In this document: positions 44,443 to 56,894 of the stretch, piece by piece
Numbering within the stretch: position 1 is the stretch's first letter
Layout: every line of letters starts with the position of its first letter
Assembly: GCA_015179125.1 (NCBI GenBank)
Contig: WHVA01000485.1
Location: 19,722 to 83,721 of the forward strand
Direction of reading: 5' to 3'
Length of the DNA: 64,000 bases
Origin: Gautieria morchelliformis
Lineage: Eukaryota > Basidiomycota > Agaricomycetes > Gomphales > Gomphaceae
The notes under the pieces: generated by a model
The model's input: the letters and a program-made list of their open reading frames with translations, nothing else
What the model was told of the DNA's origin: nothing
The model's database searches: none
Program-made: the position numbers and the translations under genes

Positions 44443-47400
44443 ATGTGGAACAAACTAACCCACCTGGTCAAGCGTAGTGTAGAAAACGAACATGACGACC
44501 GCGACGAGCAGAACCCACATAACGACAACGATACTAGCGCATCTGTAACGGCTAACTCCTCAGTAATGTCCCACGTTTACGAGCAACACCCTAACCTATC
44601 CCACTTTCATTCCTGCTCTGCTATCACTCTTGCATCTCCCAGTCCACCTGTATCGCCGTCCAAGGGATCCAGACGAAGCATGTTCAAACGTTCATTGAAA
44701 GCCAAATTTACTTCGACGCCTATCGCCCAGGAGTCTCAAGAGAATGTCTTGCCACCTGCATCTTCAGTATGGACATCCACGGGGAACCTTGTCCCAAAGA
44801 AGGTTAGAGCGAGCCTACAAGTGGATACATTCAGTATGGGTTGCTCTTGTCTAGCCTCATTCCTGTTACTAAACCACAACTGCAGCAGCTCAGTCATCCA
44901 CTACAGGTCCTGGACCGCAGTCTGCACCGCTTCCTTCCCTACCGCACACTCCAACTGTAGCACACCCGCAGTCGGAAGTGCAGCCTGCTCGCTCCATTCT
45001 TCGAGACGGGAATACGCCTGGAACTGGCCAGAGTGTACGTTTCTTTTCCCGTGATGCGTACCGTGTCGTAAGCCCCGATGTGTCCGAGCTTGAAATTAGT
45101 CAAGAGGCCATACCCAGCATGGAATCCAAGGCATTCCTTGAGAAACTGAAACAAGTCAGCCCCGAGTGCAGTACATTGCAGACAGGTGGTGCTTCGCCTA
45201 AGCGCCCTTCCCTGCCGACAGGACCGTCCGACAAAGTAGTGGACATGTTTTCCCCACCTCGTCACGATTTGTTTGCCAAGTCCCGGAAGCCCCTCCCTTT
45301 CCAACCACGACACCCGTCCCGAAGTAGAAACTCATCCACTGGCTCGTCACGCTCTTCGCATTCGCATTTGGATTCGGGCTCTTTGTCCGTCTCTAATTCA
45401 CAGTCGCTATCCTCTTTGACCATTCCCATGCCACCTGAAGACAGGTCTAATATCTTTGACGTCTCACAGGAACATGAACTGGCCGAGATCCCTGTCTCAA
45501 GTGAAGGAAGTTTATGTGACGATGCGATAGAAGAAGTCGAGGATGAGAATGAACCTGATGACAAGGAGAGGATACCCACTATCACTGGTGACACAAGCCT
45601 CAAGACGATTAGAAATAGCCATTATATCTGCTCGCCCTCCTCCACTTCGACGCCCAATCACGACAGGCCCGCACTTCTCCCTCGCACAATAATTTCTCCC
45701 GAAGGGACAGTATTTTACTCCACCATGGCTTCAGGTCCTGTGGAAGGCCCAACTTTGTTTCATTCATTCTCCGATACAACGAACGAGCGCACCTCAGCAA
45801 CTGCATTTTTTACACCTAATGCATCACAAGCCAAGGCCGCCAATGGCACTGCTTTTTACACTCCAGAGAATGGAGATTCTGGCGTGTCATTGGAAGCCAA
45901 GGGGCCCCTTCTCATACCGAAACAAATGATTAGCACGCCGTCTGGAATCTTTTCTGAGGGGCTCGTGGTACACTCTCAAGAAGAACTGGTTGCATCATTG
46001 CGCGAGCAACTCTCACTCCAGCATCAGCTCGCCTCTCAATATGAGGTAGACCTCACAGCGCGAGATGAGCTGGTCTCGTTGCTGTCCACGCAACTCCAAA
46101 ACGCCGAGGCAGGCGCCGAGAAATATCGGAAGGAAGTTCAACGTCGACAGACTGCAATGCGTGGCTTGAGACACAAACTCAACGAGCTTGAAATGATTTG
46201 TCGCGGCTTGGAAGATGAAATCGAGCGGAGTCGTGAGGAGAGCTTTGAGCGAAGCGTTATGGATGAAGCGAGTGAAGGGGCATTGGTGGTGCTGCACGGC
46301 AACATTGGGCAATTGAAAGGGGAGCTTGAGAAGGCCGCAGAAAAGGAAGCAAAGCTGCGCCGGGAGCGTGACTTGTTGACGAGTGAGGTGGATAAGTTTG
46401 GAGACGAAAGGCAGAGGCTTGAGGGAAGAGAGAGGGAGCTCAATGCGCTCGTGGAGAGCAAGACGAACGAAATCCAGAAACTTGAAGACAAGGTCGAGGA
46501 AGCGAACCTACTGCAATCACAGGCGCAGCAGACCATCGACTCGCTTCAAGCGGAGGTCGCTGAGAAACAGCAGGTAATAGATGATGAACGCGAGAAGTAT
46601 AGTCTGGCGGAGTCTCGGTGGCTTGAAGAAAAGGCTGACTTCAGGACGCGCCTGGAGGCACGCATTTCCAGTCAGGAGACACAGAATGCGGACTTGGAGC
46701 TTTTGCGACGAGAACTTAATGAGCGGGAGGAAGAGGTGAGAGCGTTGAAGCTCGAAGTGGAAGCGCAGTGGGAACACACCGAGAAGGCAAGTGAAAAAAT
46801 CACGCGATTGGAGGATGAGAAAGAGGGACTTGTTAAGAGTAATCAGGCCTTGCATACCGAAGTGGAGGAGCTGGGTAGCCAGTGGAAAGAAAGGGACGCT
46901 AAGCAGGCCGAGATAGAAGAAGAACTAAATGCTGCTTGGGCTGCGAAAGACGAGATAGAACAAGAGCGGGACCGTGTGCGTGCCTTTAACCTTTTGCACT
47001 GATTAGGATTAGTACTGACACCAACGACCACGTGTAGCTTGTTGAAGATGTAAACTTCGAGCGCGAAAATGCAGAACAGCTCACTCAAGCTCTCCAAGAA
47101 CACAGTTCAAAACTCGATGAACTCGAGCAAGAACTTGGCTATGCATTGGAGAACGTGTCCCGCCTCGAGGAGCTACTCCGTAAACGTGACACAGATCTCG
47201 AAGAGGCACAATCCCGTATTGTGGATCGCGAGCAAGAGGCGGAGCACCTGAGGGCGCAAATGAGCAAGATGAAGCGAGAACACAGTCGATCTACCGATGA
47301 GCAGGGTCGACACCTCGACGAGATTGCACAACGGGAGAAAGCAGCAAGGATAGAGATGGAAGCTGCTGTCAAGAGTAAGGCAGAAGATGACGTGGCCTTG

Positions 47401-48120
47401 GGCTCGGTCAAGGAGCGCGTGGCTACTCTCACCGACGAAATCGGCAGGTTGAAGAGGCAGGTGCACGACTTGCAACAAGAAAGTGCAGACAAAGAAGTTA
47501 AGCTTCTCCAGCTCAATAAGGCGAGGGCACAAGATAAAGAGGACAAGGAGGGCCTCAATATTGCGTTAGACTCGAAGCAACAGGAGCTGGAACTCGTAAG
47601 AGCCTTGTTTTTCGTGTCACGCCATTACTTGACATTTGTATTATATTAGCTCAAACGCAAGCTAGGCGTGAAGGGCACGGGGGGTTCGACACCTGCGCCC
47701 GTACGGGTAGGTCTTCCCGACCTGGCCTCGCGTCGCCAGTCTGTCGCATTCACAACGCCCAGTGCGCCGCGACCGCGACCTGGCGCCGTCACTGCAATCA
47801 CGAAGCCCAATACGGCTGAGACTCCTCTAAAAAAAGCACTGAGTGCCCGCACCGGTACTAAAGTTAGTACGTCTGCCTTCAAACCTTCGCGCGTGGGGAC
47901 GGGGCCACCACCCGCATCTCGTGGGACCCCGCTTTCGGCCTCGACTTCTAGCCTGGTGCGGTCGACGTCGTCGAGCAAGCCACGTTCCTCGCTGCCTTTG
48001 TCCCACCGAAGATCGTCATCTGTCATGTCCTCAAATGCTAGTTTTGTGGCAGAAAGCGACAAGGAGAACGAGGCGCCTGTTAAGACTGCTGTGAAGAAGC
48101 CGTCAATGGTTCCGGCTTAA
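44443..48120 (+). CDS. Large coiled-coil protein with low-complexity ends
   Basis: Exons 44443-44833, 44886-46975, 47038-47595 and 47650-48120 join in frame to 1169 residues. I do not recognise the family. Residues about 1-340 are Ser/Pro-rich and probably disordered. From about residue 385 to 870 the sequence is a long, highly charged coiled coil rich in Glu, Lys, Arg and Leu heptads (for example REQLSLQHQLASQYEVDL, LEGRERELNALVESKTNEI). The last 150 residues are basic, Ser/Thr/Pro-rich and contain SDKENEAP, a KEN-box-like degron, plus several Ser/Thr-Pro sites. The layout suits a cytoskeletal, spindle-pole or septum scaffold, but that is inference. ATG 44443 is chosen as the first in-frame ATG after an upstream TTG. 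Confidence 0.85.
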
Positions 48121-48529
48121 AATTATTTTATTTCCAAGGTGTATGTGACGTGCGGCATCGTGTATCCCTTCTTGTGTCACCCTTGTCGATCTAAGCTATC
48201 GAAATGTTACCGTTATTAACTCCAGTTCTCAATACAATGGCTGTTTGTACGACAATAAATGACGAGGTGTCTCTAGATCACAGTGTTTTGCGGGTTAGTA
48301 TTTGTAGTCTGAATATGCGCAAATAGCTGAGCTACTGCGGGTGTTCGGGGGTACTCTGAGTTCATCGACGGCAGGTAAATAGATCCAAAAATGCGATCAA
48401 TCTGTAATAATATGTAGATGCACAAAGAAGATTTTGATTGTCACTCCAACTTTGTTCGCCATTCAATGGGTTTACTGAGTTCTGTCGCCATTCACATCAT
48501 TTCCCCTTGCTCCCGCCATCATTTGTGAC
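48121..48529. other. Intergenic; 3' region of the coiled-coil gene
   Basis: AT-rich with AATAAA-like signals (aataaatgacg near 48255). No further feature is seen before the copia relic. Confidence 0.45.
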
Positions 48530-50611
48530 TATGAGACCGAGGGGGAGACGTGTCGCCCCCTCGAGTACTCGATGGCAGCGGCGGCACGCGAGGCGGGAGA
48601 CGACCCGGTCAGCGTTGCTGACGTGCGTTCCCGCGACGACTGGCTGCTGTGGGACGCGTTGATCAAACGCGAGCTGCGCCAGCACGTGGACCTAGGCACA
48701 TGGGACCTGGTGGAACCGCCCAACGGCGCGAGCATCGTGGGGAGTAGACTGGTTTTCCACTACAAGCGCGACGTGAGCGGTCAGGTTGTGGCACACAAGA
48801 CCAGACTCGTCGAGCAGGGGTTCTCCCAAACTGAAGGGATTGATTACAATGAGACATTCTCACCCACCGCCAAACTGTCCGCCATCCGCATCATAGCCGC
48901 CATAGCAGTCAGGAACGACTGGGAGCTGGAACAAACCGACATCGACGGCGCATACCTCAAAGCGCCTATCACAGAGACGGTTTACATGCGTCAGCCCAAG
49001 GGCTATGAAGCCCCCGGAAGAGAGCACTACGTCTGCCGTCTTAACCACGCGATCTACGGGTTAAAACAGTCGGGGAGGGAATGGTACGACATGTTATGTG
49101 GAATTATGTACAGGTTCGGTTTCACGTGGTGCGAGGTGGAACACGCTGTGTTCCACAGATACACCGACCAGGACGCGCTCATCGTCGCTGTTGATGTCGA
49201 CGACCTCACTATGGCCGGCAACTCGAAGGCCGCAATCCAGAAATTCAAGGACGAGCTGCGCACCATCCTCAAGATCAAAGATATGGGGGATTTACATTGG
49301 TTACTAGGGATAGAAGTCAAATGGGACTGTAAGCTACGCACGCTTTCCCTCTCACAGTGAGCTTACATTGAGAGAATCCTCAAGCAGTTCAGCCTACAGG
49401 ATGCCAATCCCCTGACCACACCGCTCGATCCCCACCACAAACTGTCCATAGTGCAATCTCCATCCACACCTCGGCAATACGACGATATGCATAATGTCCC
49501 CTACAGGGAGGCCATTGGCTCCCTGAGGTACACGGCGCTGGGCATGCGCCCAGACATATCGTTCACCATCTCTTTCCTCGCACAATTCATGCAGAATCCG
49601 GGGAGGTGTCAGGGTTCACGCGTTTCCTTCCACAAGTTTCCGTTTCCTTCCATGAGTTTCCATAACCTTCCATCAGTTTCCGTAACCTTCCGTCAGTTTC
49701 TGTAACCTTCCGTCAGTTTCCGTAACCTTCCGTCAGTTTCCATCAATTTCCATGACCTTCTACAAGTTTCTATCATCTTCCACGAGTTTCCACAACCTTC
49801 TACAAGTTTCCACAAGTTTCCATCTCCCCTATTATGTAAGCCTTGCCAGCGCTATAAGACTGTAGCCAGTGTGGTGGCGTTTCCTCAGCTTGATCTCTGA
49901 GGATACCCACTACACAGGCAAGTCCCCATGTATCTATCGTTGGTAGAGCTATAAACTGAGGATACCCACTACACAGTTGGTCATTGTCCTAGTATCGGCT
50001 CTTATCTCCTTGAGTATCTTTTGGTTGTGGCTTCATCATCAGTGTTGCCCTCACAGGAGGGCACATTGGGAAGCGGTAAAAAGAGTCTTTCGTTACCTGA
50101 AGGGAACGAAGGAAACATGTCTCATTATTGGAGGGACGGGACAGGGCCTAGAGGCGTTCTCAGATGCGGATTGGGCCTCACAGGAACACAGACATTCTAT
50201 TTTGGGATACGTGTTCACGATCAATGGAGGAGTGGTCTCCTGGAGCTCGAAGAAGCAGCCCATCATTGCACTGTCGACAACGGAAGCCGAGTACATCGCA
50301 GCGACGCACACTGCAAAGGAGGCTCTTTGGATTTGAACTTTTATTGCAGAAATAGCGTGACCACTCAAAGAACCTGTCACTATTCACTTAGACAATGTTT
50401 CTGCCATCTCCATCAGGAAGAGCAATGCGTATCATCCCCGTACCAAACATATTGACATCCACTACCATTTCATATAGGATGCCGTCTGCAGGAGACTCAT
50501 CCAGGTCGACTACGTCCCCACGGATGATATGGCGGTGGACATGTTCACAAAGCCCCTACTGCGGCACAAGGTACAGCACCTGAATGCGCTGGTAGGGATG
50601 CATTCTGCTTA
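48530..50611 (+). pseudogene. Copia RT and RNase H with stops
   Basis: The RT reads WDLVEPPNGASIVGSRLVF, DYNETFSPTAKLSAIR, QTDIDGAYLKAPI, NHAIYGLKQSGREWY and VDVDDLTMAG, where copia elements usually have YVDD. RNase H reads AFSDADWASQEHRHSILGY, IALSTTEAEYIAA and KSNAYHPRTKHIDIHYH. The chain is broken by TGA at 49358-49360, 50334-50336 and 50358-50360 and a TAG near 50476. The three TGA stops sit where arginine fits. The frame resumes correctly when the solo LTR and one GGAGG copy are removed (NPGRAHWEAVKRVF). Confidence 0.9.
49607..50055 (+). repeat. Solo LTR nested in copia RT, TSD GGAGG
   Basis: It begins TGTCAGGG and ends TTGCCCTCACA, like the chromovirus LTRs here but of another family. 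It is flanked by GGAGG at 49602-49606 and 50056-50060. Its U3 part (about 49635-49820) is an array of about 20-bp units of the type agtttccgtaaccttccgtc. A TATA-like CTATAAG lies near 49850. It arose by LTR-LTR recombination after full-element insertion. Confidence 0.93.
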
Positions 50612-50619
50612 AGGGGGAG

Positions 50620-50825
50620 TGTTGAGGTTATCAGGGATAAGCTAGAACGCAGGGTCGGGAGGAGGTTGGGCAGAGGGTTGTTCCATATCAGCAGCCTCGG
50701 GCATATGCCCGAGGCTGTATATAATACAATGTCATAGTTAGCGGCACCTCAGTGAACTGCTTGTTCGCTGAGGTGCGTACTCCAGTTTATCCACGTCTAG
50801 ATACAAAAGTACTTACTACATTACA
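50620..50825 (+). repeat. Copia 3' LTR-like segment
   Basis: A polypurine tract AAGGGGGAG (50611-50619) precedes TGTTGAGG. The segment ends ...ATTACA at 50825. It holds a perfect 24-bp palindrome at 50693-50716 (half-site AGCCTCGGGCAT) immediately before TATATAATAC. A second hairpin is at about 50745-50775, with 13-nt arms around CACCTCAG and one G-U-compatible mismatch. Confidence 0.7.
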
Positions 50826-51272
50826 GCTTTTGGTATCTAGGTACAGTACTAATATAACCTGAGTGAACTGCCTTGTTTGCTGAGCTTTTGGTATCTAGCT
50901 ACTGCGCATAACCACTACATCACTATCCCCATCATCTGTTGGTCCTGGGCCAACATGGGTGTCTGTACGGTTGGGAAGCATTCATGCCACACCCTGCTCA
51001 CCTTTCATGCAGGATCAAGCCCTTGGGCTGAGAATTGGAGTGGGATAGGATGCATCCCAAGGTGTGTTATCCCGATTTGGTCTTCACTAGTTCACCTCTC
51101 CATTGTTCCATGTTCATATCAGCAGTCATTTCTATTGTATGTGTGTCTTGTCTATTATGTATCTTAGCTCTTAGCTCCATACCTCCTGTATTGTTCTGAC
51201 ACATCATGGTCTCTCTCACATTCACTGATACCTTATATGTCTTCAGTATAAGTGGCCCGCATTCACATGTAT
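50826..51272. other. Unassigned; partial repeat of LTR sequence
   Basis: The phrase gcttttggtatctag and a gagtgaactgcYttgttYgctga block from the copia LTR recur here (50826-50900), so the left part is duplicated LTR debris. No gene is seen. Confidence 0.4.
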
Positions 51273-51277
51273 GTTCC

Positions 51278-51746
51278 TATAAGGGCAACCTGGGCAGACG
51301 CTCTACACTCAAGCGGCGAACTGGCGAAAGGGGATCCAAAGTGAGATAGAGAACTATATACAGGACATAGACATACCTGGCGAAGGGGGATCCAAAGAGA
51401 AAACTCTAAGGAACCCCTTCGCCACCTAACTACGACTATAAGCAAACGCGGGCATGCTAGCCCGATCACTGAATGCCCGAGTTACATAAGCAATCATGCC
51501 AGCGATAACAGGGCTGGACAGATAAGGAAGGAATGATGTCGGAAGGGGCCGGAACAGGAAGGGAAATAAATGGAACACAAGACAGAGGGATGCTAAAGGC
51601 TATGAGAAGCTCAGGGGCCACCAACAACACGCTGCGATGATGCAGTGTGTGATAACGCACAGTGCGACCACGCACGGTGTGACCATGCACAGTGCGATTG
51701 TACACAGTGCGATCATGCACAGTGCGTGATTGGTGTTCCCCTGACA
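51278..51746 (-). repeat. 3' LTR of element D
   Basis: 469 bp; on the element strand it starts TGTCAGGGG and ends CTTATA, so the terminal dinucleotide is TA rather than CA. U3 contains about 15-bp units of the type cacagtgcgatcatg (plus-strand view). Confidence 0.95.
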
Positions 51747-54700
51747 TCACCCCCCCTCTAGAATGCGGCGACCCGACGCATGAAGTCCCACTGGTGGAAC
51801 AGGGATGCGATTCTGAAACGTGACAGCCTCCAAGGAGCGAATGCGACGAGGGGCACCTGGATGAGAACGGTAGAAGTCGGCAATCAGGTCAGGAGCTTGG
51901 ACATCGCCCTCATATTCCCAAGAATTCTCTTCATAGCCATACCCCTTCCACTTGATGAGGAACTGGAGGCGATTTGCTCGCATGCGACTGTCTAACACCT
52001 GTTCAACCTCAAAGTGTTCATCACCCTCTCTAAGGATGGGTGGAGGTGGTGGGGATGGTCGCCGACCCAAGATTGGATCGGATGGAGCAGGAGTGAGCTT
52101 AATGACGGGGAAAACAGGGTGGAGGCAACTTAGAGAGCTTGGGAGGCAGAGACGGTAGGCTTGTGACCCAACTTGGCATTCAACAACATAGGGGCCAAGT
52201 CGCTGATGAGCTAGCTTTTTTGAAGGACGGGTGGTGTGTATATCGCTTGCATCGAGGTAAACCTTGTCACCCGGAGAAAATGTAGGTGCTGGTTCACGTC
52301 GGCGATTATAGTATATCGCCATGTCCTCCTTCGACTTTGCCAGTGCTGACTTCGCTTCTGACAGTGACTCCTCCATGCGTTCCTTGAATTCATTGACAGA
52401 CTCAAGGTTCGATGGGGGTTGATGTGGTTCGAAGCCCATTCGTGGGTGCCGCCCAGTGTCCAGCATGAAGGGCGATTGATGAGTGGAAGCATGCACATGG
52501 TTGTTGTACTGGAACTTGGCCATGGGCAAGAGGTCATCCCAGTCGTCCTGTCGCTCATTGACAAAGAGTCGAAGGTACTGCTCTAGCTCTTGATTGAGTC
52601 GCTCTGTCTGCCCATCAGTCTGCGGGTGGTATGCTGTGGAGGCTGCGATGCGAATTCCCAGCAGGCGATAAAGCTCGCGAGTGAATTCGCGTACAAACTG
52701 GACCCCACGATCTGACACCACTGTTTGCGGGAGGCCATGCAGCTTCCAGACATGGTGTAGGAAAAGTCGCGCTGCTCCGGCTGCAGTGATCGTGGTGTTG
52801 GTGGGGATGAAGTGTGCCCGCTTGGAGACCGAGTCCACTACATTCATCACAGCATCGTAGCCATGTGCGTCAGGCAGTTCCACAATGAAGTCAACACTGA
52901 TCATGTCCCAGCGAGCTTCAGGGACAGGGAGTGGATGGAGTTCACCGAGGGGTGGCTGCCTTCGTGCCTTTGTTCGCAGGCATAAATCGCACGTCTTGGA
53001 GTACTCGCCAATATACCGCGACATGTGGGGCCACCAGTAATTTTGTGAGACAAGTTCAAGGGTCTTCCATCACCCAGGATGACCAGCGACCTGCGAATCA
53101 TGGTGCTGGGCGACAATTCGTCGCCTGAGGTCCTGGACATCTGGAATGTAAACTTTACCTCGGAACGTGAGCAGCCCATCCATCTCAGCCCACTCTGCAG
53201 ACACCAGCGATTTCCCACCAGACTCTCGCAGCTTCTTTACCGCCCCTGCGACCTCGTCCTCCAGTGATGACCCATCCCCAAATGCCTTCTTCACATCGCG
53301 AACAATCCCACGTTCTTCCCCCACCAGGGTGAGCCCCTCCAGGGCGTGAACAATGAACAGCTCTGGGCGTAGGAGTGTCAAATCGCTGTTGTCACCTGAT
53401 CCTGACCCATGGTCTGAGCGCCGCGACAGTGCATCTGACTTGCCCATCGTGACACCAGGCCGATGGTGAAGCTCGAAATCGAAACGCGACAAGTAGAGAG
53501 ACCATCTAGCCTGCCTGCGATTAAGCTTCTTTGCAGTGCGAAAATATTCCAGGTTCTTGTGGTCTGTCCAGATCTCAATGCGATGCTTAGTGCCTTCAAG
53601 GAAATGTCGCCATTCCTCTAAGGCGTGAATAATAGCCAGCATCTCCTTGTCATGAATCTCATAATTTCGCTCCACAGGAGTAAGACTCTTTGAGTAAAAT
53701 GCAATGGGATGCCATTTGTCGTCATCTGGAGATCGTTGGGACAGGACTGCACCAGTGGCGACATCTGAACTGTCAGCCTCCACCCGGTATGGTTGATTGT
53801 CATCTGCAAAGTGCAGGATCGGCGTTGATGTGAATCGCAGCTTCAGCCCATCAAATGCCTGCTGTTCGCGATCACCCCATGACCATTGTACATCCTTCTT
53901 GGTGAGCTCGAACAGGGGTCGCGCATGATGTGAGAAGCCCTCGACACACCGGCGATAAAAGTTGGCAAATCCCAGGGGGTCCTGCACCTCCTTGCGATTT
54001 GCTGGGGTTGGCCAGTCCATGACACCTGTGACCTTGATGGGGTCCATCTCCACCTTGCCATGTGACACAATGAGCCCAAGGTACTCAATCTTTGTTCGCT
54101 CAAATTCGCATTTCTCAGGGCGAAGGTAGAGCTTGTGCTGCCGTAGGCGCTCAAGGACTATTCGCAGAAGTCGGCGATGCTCCTCAAGGGTGTCGGTGAA
54201 GATCAGGATGTCATCCAGGTACACACACACATGCCCTTCCATGATGAGGTCTTGGAAGATGTCATTCATCATGGTCTGGAATGTCGCAGGGCTGTTTGTG
54301 AGTCCAAAGAACATGACGAGGGGTTCAAAGAGGCCGCGATTAGTGCAGAATGCAGCCTTCCACTCATCGCCATCCTTTATTTGCGCATTATTAAAGCCCC
54401 ATCGCACATCTAGCTTGGTGAAGTATTTCGCTCCACGAAGCTGCGCAATGAGCTCAGAAATGATGGGAAGGGGGTAGCGGTTCTTCACTGTCATGGCATT
54501 GAGCACGCGATAATCCTGGACCAGGCGCAGCGATCCATCCTTCTTCTTGATGAAGAACACTGGGCTGGCCATAGGTGATTTTGAGGGCCGAACGCGGCCA
54601 GTGCGCAGGTTCTCCTGCAGGAATTCATCCAGCTGCGACTGTTCACTGGGGGCAAGTGGGTAAACCTTGCACGCAGATGGCTTGGCTCCTGGCTCAAGCT

Positions 54701-55688
54701 CAATTGCATGGTCCCATGTCCTGCGTTCAGGAAGTGAATCAAAGGACTCTTTAGCAAAGACATCCTCGAAGTCACGGAGGTAAGGAGGGATGAGTTCCTT
54801 TTCCGCTGGGGGTACACTGCGAAGGGCCTTCTCAGCAAGCTGCTGTGAAGTGGTTGTGGCGGCTGTGATAATGGGTACAGGTACATTAGGCGTGGACACA
54901 GTCGCAAACAGGTGGTCGCCTGGCTCCAGAAGGGGCTCAACATCACCTGGCTCATCTCCTTCTGTGTCGCCCTCTTCCTCTTCCACCATCTGGGGCAGGG
55001 GGCCTATGCGGCATGCACATATCCTCGCCTCCTCTCTCCGCTCTTCCCGCAATGTCGCTCTGCAGGTGTGGCACTGCACAGGGCATCTATTCAGTGTCAC
55101 CTCCTGCGTTCACCAGTTAACCTCCGGGTTGTGCTCCCGGAGCCATGGATAGCCAAGGATCATCTTGTGCTTCCCAAGGTTTGTAACGGCAAAGACAGCA
55201 CGTTCAGAGTGGTCACGGAATCGCAGGATGACATCAACAACATTGCGAATTGCTCCACCCTCATTGGGAGTGCCATCAACATTGTACACAGGGGCAGGGC
55301 GTGTGAGTGATCGCATGATTAACTTCTCAGTGGCGACAAATTCGCTGTCGATGAACAACCCAGTCGCACCACTGTCAAGGAGTGCAGTCACCCCTTTGAC
55401 TTCAGCAGTGTCTGTTGTCTGGATCTCTACCTTGAGGTTCAGCGAATTCGGAGAGGGGACGGATGCGACCACGAAGTGCTTGGGAAGGGCTCGCTCCCAA
55501 CGTTTCAATCGTGGTAAAGGACCTTTTGGAATGTTGGCGGTTGATGTGTCTTTATCGCTTGCTGTGTGCGACCCAGTCTTTGACACAGGAATTGTATCTT
55601 CAGTATCTGGGGCTATTGACAGAGCAGCAAAGCGATTGGACAGGGGCAGCGAGGGCACATCTCTCACTCGCTGCACGACACAAAATCC
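51747..55688 (-). pseudogene. Pol of element D with two TGA stops
   Basis: One reading frame of about 1310 codons covers a protease with ALLDSGATGLFID, an RT with YLDDILIF, RNase H, an HHCC integrase with VVSDRGVQF and GQTERLNQELEQ, and a chromodomain (FEVEQVLDSR...EENSW). It is interrupted only at 55110-55112 and 53070-53072, both TGA. At the latter, elements A and E encode arginine (GHAGRWKT). The frame has no ATG near its start and follows gag in the -1 frame. It ends just before the polypurine tract and LTR. Confidence 0.92.
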
Positions 55689-56776
55689 TCCACATCATCC
55701 TTCTCTACCTCTTCCTCAGCGACATCTCACACATCTGCAGCAACCATCCAGTGCTCCAGCAGCTCCTCACGTTCATCAGCTGTCATGTAGCGGATGTTGT
55801 AGGCCTGCGGGCATTCTCGCGCAAAGTGTCCGACCTTTCCGCAGCGCCGACAGGTGAGTGGCTGTGGGAACCGCTTCTTCGCAGCATCCACGTCCATCGG
55901 AGCAGGCCCAGAGGCATTTGGAAGGGGCGTGGGCACTGGCATTATCGCTGGCCTCGAGGAGAGCTGACTGGTGAACCTGGTGTGTGATTCACCTGCCTTG
56001 CAAAAAACTGGCGGTGGGGGAGGGCCACTGTTTGTCACCCTAGGTCCCTGGAACGCTTCGTTGGCTGCACGCGTGAGTGCAACTGTCCTCGCCGCCCCAT
56101 ACCACGCAGAAGGGTCGTCGTCCTTTGGCCTGCCATCCAACATCAATGCAATGCGGCTTTGGATTGCAGGTTCGAGACCTCGGCGGAACTTCATCACAAT
56201 TGATCGCCCATCTGTGTATTCGGCTTTCTCAACCAGCTCTTCGAACCCATTGATGTATTCATCAACTGAACACTTGCCCTGGTGGTACTGGCGCGATTCC
56301 AGTTGGTTCATTGCATCGGTGGCCTCATGTAGGGGGTAGAACTGCTGGCGAAATGCTTCAGCAAAATCCTTCCAGGTCGCATAGAGCGGCACGCCACGCT
56401 TTGCTTCGTGAGTGAATGCGCGAGTGGCAAAAGTCGCAGCCCTGCCTGTTTTCATGAAGGACATCGCCCAAAGGATCTGCGACTGCTCGTCTGGGAAGTC
56501 GCTCGCACACACACCCAGGTAGAGGCTGCACGACTGGATGAAGTTGCGACCATTCGCATGATCCCCATCATATTCGGAGGGCTTTGCTGGCTCAGCTGTT
56601 CACTTTGAGGAGGCGCGAACACGACCAGGGAGTCCAGCCATGAGCCCAGTGGTCGTAGCCTGCAGGGTGTTCAACCTTGTCTCCAGATCTTGTTTTTCCT
56701 GCCTCTCCCTCATCAACTCTTGCTCTATCGCCGCCAAGTGGTCCAAAACTTCAGCAGCAGATGGCAAGCCGTGCAT
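55664..56776 (-). pseudogene. Gag of element D with two TGA stops
   Basis: The frame starts at ATG 56776 (MHGLPSAAEVLDHLAAIEQ) with a short N-terminal coiled coil. It continues through capsid-like sequence (FPDEQSQILWAMSFMKTGRA, YHQGKCSVDEYINGFEELV) and a CCHC knuckle CRRCGKVGHFAREC. TGA stops lie at 56600-56602 and 55727-55729; the natural stop is at 55664. Confidence 0.88.
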
Positions 56777-56882
56777 GGTAAGTGTTAGAGGGTGTCAAGG
56801 TATGAGAAAGGATTGCTAAAATCACTGCTTTCGAAGGGTGTTCGATTCGAAGTCGGGCGATTTTGCAACCAGTGCTCTAGAG

Positions 56883-56892
56883 AGAGTTTTCT
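56883..56892 (-). promoter_or_regulatory. Self-complementary primer-binding site of element D
   Basis: On the element strand it reads AGAAAACTCT, two bases inside the 5' LTR. It is the exact complement of AGAGTTTTCT (57024 down to 57015), about 30 bp after a TTATAG box. Compared with A/E, one base differs on each side and pairing is kept. Confidence 0.75.
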
Positions 56893-56894
56893 AC

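Larger units (their letters stand above)
48530..50825 (+). mobile_element. 5'-truncated Ty1/copia relic with nested solo LTR
   Basis: The relic starts inside Pol just before the reverse transcriptase and ends in a 3' LTR-like segment (50620-50825). The 5' LTR, gag, protease and integrase are absent. A 449-bp solo LTR of another family is inserted in it. Confidence 0.88.
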
